Assembly: GCA_037576195.1 (NCBI GenBank)
Contig: CM075102.1
Location: 46,062,745-46,126,744, forward strand
Direction of reading: 5' to 3'
Source of the DNA: Phytoseiulus persimilis
Lineage: Eukaryota; Arthropoda; Arachnida; Mesostigmata; Phytoseiidae
DNA length: 64,000 nucleotides
The translations under genes were made by a program, and so were the position numbers. Shown one piece after another: positions 45,239-64,000 of this stretch (position 1 is the stretch's first letter; each line of letters opens with the position of its first letter). Below the pieces are notes generated by a model. That model had not been told where the DNA came from, did not search any database, and saw only the letters and a program-made list of their open reading frames with translations.

Positions 45239-45547
45239 TTAGAGGAACGGAGGTCGCTCTCGGAGAAAGTGAGACAGTAAAACTTTCTCGTGAGCGAGCA
45301 TCATGACGAGGATGACAATTCCTGCTGCCAGCCTTCCTTCCACGGGAATCATCGGTTTTCCTCCAGAAGCAGGTAGCTCCACTGCGGTATCGATAAAATC
45401 AACTCCTGCCGGCCACCGGATAGTAGTGGGCGTTCGATTCAAGCTCGCCTGACTCCACGACCTTCGCGAGAAATTATTCCGCGGTAGCTTTGATCCGATA
45501 CCGCCGAAATCCGAATGGATTTTTGGACTGCGATGCTCGACGGTCAA
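45239..45547 (-). CDS. Candidate exon of a minus-strand gene, possible membrane segment
   Basis: The minus frame reads WPAGVDFIDTAVELPASGGK and then LAAGIVILVMMLAHEKVLLS, about 65 percent purine-first in the last 52 codons, ending with TAG at 45241-45239. No open + frame covers it. The second stretch could be a membrane helix. Not recognised. Confidence 0.4.
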   Translation of the reverse strand: MTVEHRSPKIHSDFGGIGSKLPRNNFSRRSWSQASLNRTPTTIRWPAGVDFIDTAVELPASGGKPMIPVEGRLAAGIVILVMMLAHEKVLLSHFLRERPPFL

Positions 45548-46200
45548 GCCCAGGAAGCGCGTTTTCGTTGCTCAATCGGGATTCGCCTGATCATCTGACT
45601 TTGGCAAGGGCTAATTGCGCTGGATATTTATACTCGCGTTCTCCCTCCGGTTGCTGCTTGATTTCTTCGCCAGGGGGCGTAGTCATTATTGTTTTTCCCT
45701 GCCGCAGTCAGTGTTCTCGGTCGGTGCCGAAGTTCTTGTTTGTGAATATCGCGATATGAGGATGGGAAAGACGACAGGACAGTGGACGAGGGCGTCGGTC
45801 GCAACGAAACAGGAAGCTGCTGTGCACGTCCGAAGCGCTTGCTTGTCGACAGGGATAAAGCACACGAGTCATTCGTGCAAGTTTGCTCAAGTGCGTTCGT
45901 TGCGTACTCGTGCACAAGCGCAATGGAGTGTTAGTACGTGATATACGACGAAAGAAGACCGTTACCGCGGCAGCGTGCCTGTTCTCGCTGTCGTCTCGCG
46001 CTGCGCAGAAGTCTCGTGGGTTGGCAGAACACATTTGGTACCGAAGAAGAACGCAGGGCCAGTGAGTTTCGTGAGGAGAAGTCGCTGCGAACTACGGGAG
46101 ACGTTCTCGGAAAGTTTGCGCTTCCTGCAAGCCAATTTTTCGAGCAGAATATGTAGTTCAGAGAAAGCAGGTCGCGAGCAACAGCCGTTGCTATCGTGCT

Positions 46201-46818
46201 TCACGACATTCCTGGAAAAGATCTAAGTTCCCTGATCGCGCAGGCTGCTTCCTCTTGCACGACGTCAGGTTTTCCGATCGGATTTCTCGGCGCTCGTTTT
46301 CCGTGAGCTTGCAGGGATCTATAGTGAACACCATGAGCAGATATTCTTGTGGAGCTTGTATTCACACAAGGGCTAGCGGTTGTGTTGCCGGAGAAAGCGC
46401 TCCTGTGTCGACTGCAACAATCTATTTGAATCATATACGCGTGACCGCTTTTATTGATGGATCCGAAAAAAATCGCCCGTTCCTCCACAGTTCGCTTAAG
46501 GCTCAGACTCGCGTCAGATCGGCCTCCAGCAACGCGTTTATCCATGGGCCTGCTTGCGCATCCTTCGATTTGTCTGCCGTGCAGGGCTCGTGCACGCTCA
46601 CATCCTGCTATCCTGCATTGCTCTGCAACATCCCGAGCTCCGCGAATACTCCGCCGTTTGCTCGCCGCGTCGAGTCGACCGTTCATGATGAGATTTTCGG
46701 CGGCAATGAAACAGGAAGCGAGAGCCAGAACAGCAAAGAGTCCGACAACAACACCCGTGCAGTAAAGTCCGGTCGGCTTCTGGGTCGATTTTTCCTCGTT
46801 CACACACAACTTGCTCAG
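46201..46818 (-). CDS. Membrane protein segment, unrecognised
   Basis: After the acceptor cctattagtag the minus frame runs from 46818 to TAG at 46203-46201 (206 codons). About 64 percent of the first 168 codons checked begin with a purine. GLYCTGVVVGLFAVLALASC followed by FIAAENLI is a clear membrane helix, preceded by NEEKSTQKPT and followed by basic RLDAASKRRSIRGARD, which suggests a type I- or III-like orientation with the basic side inside. The same register is open for 198 codons on the + strand (46255-46851), a mirror that supports coding but leaves some doubt about strand; the helix favours minus. Several Cys lie in the later part (CRIAGCERA; DCCSRH). The 3' part may contain an intron. 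Confidence 0.45.
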   Translation of the reverse strand: MSKLCVNEEKSTQKPTGLYCTGVVVGLFAVLALASCFIAAENLIMNGRLDAASKRRSIRGARDVAEQCRIAGCERARALHGRQIEGCASRPMDKRVAGGRSDASLSLKRTVEERAIFFGSINKSGHAYMIQIDCCSRHRSAFSGNTTASPCVNTSSTRISAHGVHYRSLQAHGKRAPRNPIGKPDVVQEEAACAIRELRSFPGMS

Positions 46819-46918
46819 CTACTAATAGGAGTTTACGGGACAGGACGCTAACTCCCCCGAAGATCGGGCTCGAGGTGTCCGAGCCTCGGGAAGCTTCACT
46901 TTCGAGGTGCCCTGGCGT

Positions 46919-49900
46919 ACGTGAAATATGGAACGACACACGAGGAGCTTCTCGAGTGTGGAGCCGTTCACGCTGCTGGCTAAATATGAATCACGATTGC
47001 TGGGGCTGCCACATCATCATTCTTGTGTCTTAGCTTCTGATTTATTATTGCGTGGGTTGCCTACTCGGATCACACTCATTCCTCCGTGCCTCCCCCCTCC
47101 GGCCGATGCGTTCCCGGCCACGACCCGGCTAGGGCCATCAACAATAACGCCAGGGAACGTGCAGAAGGACGCGATGACGTATTGATACTTCATTCTTTAT
47201 TCCGATGCTTCTTATGTTCCTCCGCCGTTTCGGTCGACTGATGCTCGTTCGTCGGGGCTCGTCTGTATCCTCTCTCTCTCGCTCGCCCGGAGTCGCTCTC
47301 GGGACTCGACGGTTTCGTTAAGGGTTCGATCAGAGAATGATTTGTTCTGACATTCGACGGACTTATCGAATTATAATCCAAGAATCGCGATCGGGACAGA
47401 GGCTCTCCACGGAGTTCGGGTCTGGCTTCCGAGCGTCGTTCGCCTATCGAAGGCTCAGAAGGCTTCGAGAGCATTTGGACTGTGCATGTGGATTCATGGA
47501 ATCGATGCTTGATCGGAGATTCCGCGCCGGCCGAAACGTTCGATTCGAGCGCTCCTCGAAGCTGGCTGTGGAACAGCAGAGCCGAAAAACTCACAAAACG
47601 ATCAAGGGCAACGGATCCTTCACAAGAACCCCGACTTCTTCTCGGTCGAGAGCACCCTGGAACGGCATGTCAGGAATTCAAATAGACAACATTCAAGCTG
47701 TCTGCACGTTCCAACGAGGAATCTCAAGAAAGGAAAGCTGAGTCATCCCGGATTTCTCGTTGAGCGGCTCGAGGTTCTCAAGTTTCTGCGCCGGCTTTCT
47801 CAAATGATCTCCCTCGATCTCATGGAGTCGGCTCGCGTTATTCGATTGCTCCTCCAAACGCCCCTGCTCGATGATCCTATATTCTCTCACAGCCGTAAAT
47901 CCAGTCGGCAAGGGTTCTCCTTCATAAATTCCATCGGGAATTTGTCGCCACAAATTGTGACAGTGATGTGAAGTGAAACAATATCATTATCATCCCCAGG
48001 AAAACTTGTTCCCCACACGCTCGGTTAGTTCGAAGCTCCCTTTCGCTTGAATTTTCCGCTGCCTGTGGGCCTGGTTTTCGGTCAGGTGAAACTCAACGTG
48101 AAAGTTCATTTGGCGTGTTCATTAACCCGACATGTATACAACGTTCGCGCGTGTTCGTTTATTCGCGAACAGATAGCCAGCCCTTGGTATCGGTTGCAAT
48201 GAGCTCAACGGTCGAAATTTCGGGAAAGTGGATAACAGCGGATCTCGATCGACGATCATCGAGCCTTATTCGCCTCGTTTTCACTGCGGTGACGTGCACA
48301 CATTATTCGGTCAAGGCCGAATCGCGTGCACCGTGGTACTCCGAATCTGGTGGAATTCAGTGGGTTTGCGACTCCCACAGTACTGTTCAGGGGCTGTGGC
48401 ACATCACGCGTTTTCCTTCCTGGACCCCACAAAGAGAAAAAAAAAAGGCGGGATGGAAATTCCAGCGGTTCAACACGAGGGAGAGCGAGCCGGACAGCCT
48501 CCTGTGCTCGATGGAACCCAATGATCCAGGCTACGCCGAGCCACTCCCGGGTCCTACCAGAAACGAATCCGAGCCAGGCGGATGGAGTGGATACGTAGCG
48601 ACACGGAAATTCTAGTGGACCGAACGCTGTGAATTTCGTGGTCTTTTTGTGCGATTGGATGCTCGCCTCGAGATTCGTCGAAAAGTCGGGCGGAGCTCTC
48701 CTCGGATCTGACTTCTGGGATCGAGTCAGGGAGCTCGAGAGTCAACTCGGAAACCGGAAGCCTCTATATCCGCTTCCTTTCAGAGTGGGAACACCTCGTG
48801 CAGAAATCATGCATCGAATTCCACGTGCAGCTTTGGAACGCCCTGTGAGCCGTGCACGCTGACAGCAAACAAAGACGGGAGCATCGCATTCAGCCCATCT
48901 TGAACATTCGGCCCGAATCGAAAATCATTGCTGCGAATCTTTGACTTGTTTGTTCTGTTGCTGGTGGAGACGGATCGAATAGTTTCTGGGTTCTTGACTC
49001 GGGTCGGCGTTTATGCAACATCCCCGCTGCATCCCAAATCGGCGCTCATCGACACGGTGCTGAGCCCCAGAGCACGTCCCCGGCTGACAAAGCTTTCTCC
49101 TCCCAGATACCAAACAACTGCGTTATCTCCGGACAACAATATTGGATGAAAATTTCCTTTGTTGTCTCCTAAATCGCCTCACTGATGATCGCGCGCGTCA
49201 ACGGAGATCCGCACGAGCCATGGGGGACGCCCTATCGAGACAGAATCCAAGTTTCGAACGCCCCCAGGACCTGAAATCTAATGAAGCGTCGGGCTGAGGC
49301 GAGGAAAGACACAGGGACGGGAGGAAACCCCGTGGAGGCGAACATCTCCAAGAACCGGCTTCCTGTCTCTTGGCGGACGGGGAAATCACTCTGCTGCAAT
49401 GAGCGGAACTCCCGTCCGCTGAGCTCAGAACACGCACTGAATAGCCGGATGAAACAAAGAGAAAAACGAACATGTTGGGATAAATATGCCCGCTCGGAAC
49501 CGCTCCGCCGGGTAGAGACGCGAGAAATACAAGTTCAGGCACGGGCCCGATGTGACGAGTGTAGCAGCGTGGCTTGGAGCGGCCGAAGGGAAACGACGAA
49601 AAAAGAGCAAAAATTTGCATGTCTATACGAGGTGTGCACTTCAAAACGTGGAACGATCAGTTTTTATGGAAAGCACGCCGTCCGGCCGGCGCACTCGCCC
49701 GCTCTCCGTTGACGACAGTTGGAAATTGTGGCACGTTTGGATTTGCTGAACATGTTCCGACGCGCCAACGAAGCGTTTTCGAAGCTCCGTCAGTCGGAGG
49801 AAATCAATGCGCAATGTTCAGTTTCCGATCCGTAGGCGTGCCAACCCTATTCCGGAGCGGAATGGCGAACGGGCCGCGTGCAAGAATCAGGAGGTCTGCG

Positions 49901-52500
49901 GTCTTCGGTCATCCAGGAGCGGTGGTCAAACCACTCGGAATGGCTTCCGTTCGTTTGGAGAGCTCCGTCATCAACGTGCCGTCATTCCACCGAAAACTCT
50001 CGTCTCCGTTCTAGAGCCCAGTTATGCTGGAGTTCCAGAGCCATCAGATCTGTGGCTCTTGATACTGTGGGTGGCGATAGGGAACCGCTGACGTTGATGG
50101 GAGACATATCTGGAAGGCACAATCGCCAAAGAGCTGAAAACTCAATTCGTTTCTCGACCCGTCGTCCTACGAGGATGGAACCCGAGTTTTAGAACATCGG
50201 GATCTTTAAAGAGCGCCAGTGTGACCGTTAACCTCATCGAAGGACTACTAAGAGCTACAGTGTTTTCGGTGAGCTTCGAACTCGGTGGAAAACTACGCCG
50301 GGCCGAATATTTTCACATCGGCATTCATTTGTTCGAGCAGCCATCCATGGCGGCGGCAACCGCAGCCCCACAGATCACGGGTCGCATGTTCGGGATGCGA
50401 CTGTTTTTTTTCGTTGGTTCCGTTCCAATTTGACTTGAGCTTCGGTTCAACGCTTCATCGGATTGATGGAAACGTTTCGGGAGGGCCGAATGCTGAAACA
50501 GAAAAAAATCTGGCGGAATTCCGATATTCGGCTAGCTGACGCTGCGTCGCGTTAAGGCTCGGTGATCCATGCAAAATTCATGCTCGCTGGAACATCTTGC
50601 GCTGTGGGCAACGAATGGACGCAGATAAGGAAATTTTCACCCCGGGGAAGATTCCTAGAGGGAATTCCAGAAATTCCCAAGATTTCGAGAAGTGATACGA
50701 AAAGAAAATAAGCGCCGGTCAGCTCGTTTGGACTTTTATCCATAACCCAGTGCTCGCCGAAGAGGAGACGAACGGTGTTCTGACTTTTGGAAGCAGCTCT
50801 CCCACGGCTTAACTGGTCGCCGTGTTAAGTTCGTGGGTCGATGTCAGGGCGACTCGTGGAACGGCAGTGCCGGAGAAACTCTTTCGCGGCGACTCCGAAC
50901 GCGTCTAAATTGTCGGTCGGCAGCTCGGTCAGCTTTTCGGTGGGCCTCCAACGCTCCACTGAGACTTTCTGCTGGGGAGCGACGTGGGAATCCGCCTGAC
51001 CACCAGAATCCAACGAATCACAGCCGCGGGGAGGGAAAGAAATGAGCCGCGATCGGAGTCAGTGGGCCACGTGCACCAGATTTTCTGCGCTCTGGGTTCG
51101 TCGGGTCTTATGACGACAGTCAGTTGCAAAGGTCGTTGATGCTGGGGGCGTGTACTGGAGCAACAGCTCTCAATTTGTGAATGAACTGTGGTGGCCGCCC
51201 GCACGACGCGTGCAGTCATCCAGACCGACCAGTGGATGAGCGAACATGTTTGAATGTCACGGTCCGATCAGTTCCAGATATTGGTGTCCTAAGTTTCTGG
51301 AAGTCATTCTTAGAAATGGGACTTTAGTTACTGCATGTACCGCCGCATTTCCGGCTAATCGAAAACAAGTCTGTCAAGCATCAATAGCTCATCTCGCAAA
51401 ACTTCTTTCCCTCAGGAGATATGATTGGGGAGCTAGAATTCTTCGATATTCCATCCCGTTCGTTTCTCGGAAGCCGTCCTCGCCCCAGCTCCTCGTAACT
51501 CTTACGAGTTTCCCCGCATCGTATGAACGCAATGGAAATCGCAGACTGAAGACGAGGGACCCGAACGGAATCGGTTCGTTCGCATGACCTACGAATCACG
51601 GCGATACCTCCACCGACGGGCAGAGCGTTGAGTGTCGACGAATTACCACTTTGCCGACTGCGGCCGCATCTTATATCTCAACTTGGGCGCAACTTCGGAG
51701 CCCGAGTTGCTCAGCCAGGCATGGTTGCATAACCGCCCACAACTGGAGAGTGGATGTGGCCAGATAAACGTGGGTTCACTCCTCACTGCCACGTGATACT
51801 GGAAAAAAATGGAACCTCGTTAATATATATCTCGCTGCAGTCCTCTTTGATCGTCCCTGGATCTCCGATCCGACTGTTCGTGATGAATAATTCCTACCCA
51901 TAACGTTTCGACATGGCAATCAACCGTTTGATCTGAAATCCACGTAACATGGAACTCATGTTTTTGTTTTTGGAGGTTTTTCCCCAATCAGAGCTCAATT
52001 TCGACAGCATATTATACTTATTTCATCTTCTCAATCACAGTACGAGCCGCCAACGTGATATTTACACCCACAATGCGATTTTCGGAAGCCAGTATTCGCG
52101 GGCGGTGCCGTTTATCGTCGCTTCGAAACGATGCGGGTTGAAGCTTGGTCTTTCTCTAAAGTTTTATCTCACTCGAATTTAGTCCAAAACGCTGGGGGGT
52201 AAGAGTCAACATCTCACTGTTGGATCCGGGCGTTGAATTTAGCTATGGTACTCGGGATGTCTCGGATGAAAATTTCGGGCAGTTGAAAGATTTCAACGCG
52301 ATGCTTCTACTTGCAGGAGGGAACGGAACTGCTGCGAGCCATGTACAGCCGTGTCCTGAACAACTTCGCTCTGTCCCCAAGAACCGGAACCAGCCTGGAG
52401 AGTTCGAGGGCAACGACGCGGAACGCTGCAGGACAGTAGCGCATGATGTGACGACGATCTTTTCGTGGAGTCACTAATCTAGTTTTGCGGGATCAACCTC
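46919..52500. other. Sparse region upstream of the MYPT3-like gene
   Basis: Weak candidates only: 47953-47693 minus (IPDGIYEGEPLPTGFTAVRE, but no acceptor or start in reach), 49281-49712 plus (ATG, 143 codons, purine-rich strand, contains RCDECSSVAWSGRRETTKKE with two CxxC-like Cys) and 51013-50825 minus (VERWRPTEKLTELPTDNLDA). No repeat or RNA gene recognised. Confidence 0.25.
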
Positions 52501-52506
52501 TGTACA

Positions 52507-62074
<9,568 letters not shown>

Positions 62075-62486
62075 GTGAGTGCTTTGATACAAGTGTAATC
62101 GTCTCAAGAAGCTTCGCGAGCCCCGACTCGCTCAATGGAAAACTTGTACTTCCAGTAGTTGGGAATGTGTCTTCCACAGTCGACATGATAAAGCGGCAGA
62201 TTATGCTGCGAATCGAGGAATATTCACTCGAACTACCGGTTGAAGTGTCCGAGTTCATAATTGAAAGAAAACTTGGAGGCATCTCGCTCGTGCGCCATCC
62301 TCCCACGAGCTCGCTTTCCTCTCTGCCGCGGAATATATCCAAGAATGGGAGGCTTTGAGATCGAACACTCGGTGGCCGACAGGCAAGATAATCAGGCGAT
62401 GCACTGGACTTTGTCCGGAAATTAGCCGACGGTCGGCGGCCCGAGCATAGCAGAAGCGATATCGAGTCTAGACGGGAGGATCTCGC

Positions 62487-62923
62487 GTGTTCGGGACTGT
62501 AATATCATTGCACCGTGAGCCCCACAACAATGTTTTCTTTCGGGTCGAGTTTAGACTGTGGGGAAAAACCATGGAGACTTCAACCAGGTGGGAATTGGAT
62601 GCTTCGATCGCAGATGATCGCTCGAAGTCGCGTTTTTCGTTCGAGGAACGAGCGAGCTCGATTCGGAGCCTGTTCTCCTCCCGCAATGTGGATCCGGTGT
62701 GAGAAATTTGTATCCGCTCGTTTCGCTCTCGGTGCTGCGACCCCGATACCAACCTCTACCAGAGCGACTAGATAGCCGAGCCCTGATGTTCAGCATCGAA
62801 CTTGATTTCGGGAACTTCAACCCACCCGTGGCAAGCTCCGCCCGTCGTACGCATGTCTCGACCTTGGTCATTGCGTCTCCGGCTCTCGAGCATCCTCCCC
62901 TTCCGGAACTGAGAGAAGAATAG
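62487..62923 (+). CDS. Candidate exons downstream of MYPT3-like exon 2
   Basis: 62487-62698 reads FRVEFRLWGKTMETSTRWEL then ASIADDRSKSRFSFEE and ends at a gtgtga donor; 62770-62923 reads ALMFSIELDFGNFNPPVASS and stops at TAG 62921-62923. They do not resemble ankyrin repeats, so they are either a different gene or chance. Confidence 0.25.
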
Positions 62924-64000
62924 GGACCCGACTCTTTAACATTCTGAATGAGAGCCCGGACCCACTCGACTCAGAATAATCTCGAGGGTCGAGAGACTCA
63001 CCAGAGCTTGCGAACCAAAGCTTCTGAATGAAGGAGGATTGTTGCGAATCCCTTATTCCTCTAAACTTTTCTCCCTCTCTCTCTCTTCAAAAAGGATTTA
63101 AGCTTATATCTCGACGCGAGAGACGCGTTATCAAATCGAGTTTCGCGTTTTGAGTGGGAGGTACCCACGGACCTAGGCGAAGGGTGAGTTGAGGGGGAAG
63201 GGGGGGGGGCGATCAGAGGGACACTCCGTGAGGAGAAAAAACAGTAAGTTCATCGAATAGAAAGCCGCGATGGACACGGAGACTGGTTCGCACAGGAGAC
63301 GCGAGCGCAGTGCGCGCGAATCGGAGCAACGGCGTGCGCGATAACCTCGGGCGCGCTCGGGGCCCCGATGGGCGGTGCTCGAAGGTGAAAAATGAGTGTT
63401 CGACTCCTATTCTACTTCCTTCGAGACGACGCCACGTGAAACGCACAGAGAGTCTGTTACCGCCGAGAAGGTGGAATTTTCCGTTCATCTGATGCGGGCA
63501 GCTTCTCCGAGGATCCTCGCGTCGTCAGGTCGATAGATGTTCCGTGTAGTGGATACTCGATCGTGGAGTGTGCCAACACCGCATTGTTCCCGAATTGGAA
63601 AAACTTTGGAAGAGCCGCTTTTTCAATCGGACGCTCGGCCGACCGATTCTTCAGTAGTTCCTCTGCGCAGGCGCTGACTCAATAAGTCGTTTGCTCATTC
63701 ACTCGCGTACTACCCGCCGGCTTCCTCTGAGGCCGGGGAAAATCCGATTGGACTCTCCGAGAAGACACCCCTCCCTGCTGGATCATTTTTTCGAGCCTAT
63801 CTAGTCTCGCGGAAGACGTTTCGTTCTCCTCGAAGAAGTCTCCCCTGACCCCGGGGCGGACGAACGCCCATCCAAACAGCGTTTTCCAGTCATCACAGAG
63901 TGCGACTCTCGCTCGGGCCGATCGATTCCGCCCAAACCTTGACTTGCTCGCCGGTTCATGAACGGGGAGCAGCCAGGGACACTTGATGATCTCAAAAAAC
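62924..64000. other. No gene recognised at the right edge
   Basis: Contains a short G run (63201-63209) and a CT-rich tract near 63070-63090. Presumably intron 2 of the MYPT3-like gene; no ankyrin-repeat exon was found before the window ends. Confidence 0.4.

Noticed and set aside
47693-47953. Minus-strand frame with good codon structure as a confident exon
   Set aside because: There is no AG acceptor or in-frame start codon between the upstream stop and the coding-like stretch, so it is only listed as a weak candidate.

Overview
This is a stretch of animal nuclear DNA, most likely from an arthropod or another invertebrate. It has spliceosomal introns with GT-AG borders, many only 50-120 bases long. 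G+C is near 50 percent, CpG is not visibly depleted, simple-sequence tracts are short, and there are no operons or bacterial start signals. I found no rRNA, tRNA, CRISPR array or intact transposon.

Two genes are identified with confidence. At the left edge (34-2293, + strand) lie the last five exons of microsomal triglyceride transfer protein (MTTP), followed by a 3' UTR with an AATAAA signal. At the right (52628 to beyond 64000, + strand) is the 5' end of a PPP1R16/MYPT3-type regulatory subunit of protein phosphatase 1. Its exon 1 (52628-52801) and exon 2 (61981-62074, carrying the PP1-docking KVHF motif and the start of the ankyrin domain) are split by a 9.2 kb intron. The ankyrin repeats must lie to the right of the window.

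The space between holds many open frames with codon-like structure (a purine at codon position 1 well above half, counted by hand) and matching splice borders. The best are: a seven-exon minus-strand gene at 3992-7251 that converges on MTTP; minus-strand models at 9144-9807 and 10984-11848; a minus-strand secreted-protein gene at 23007-23910; a 277-codon frame at 39162-39995 (the longest in the window); a + strand model at 43782-44194; a group of minus-strand coding-like segments at 44235-46818, one with a membrane helix; and probable nested genes at 55165-55446 (-) and 55970-56233 (+) inside the MYPT3 intron. I recognise none of these proteins, so they are left unnamed.

Because purine-N-pyrimidine codons look the same on both strands, the strand of some candidates is uncertain; this is stated per entry. 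The remaining DNA shows microsatellites, three G/C homopolymer tracts of 15-16 bases and several perfect or near-perfect inverted repeats.
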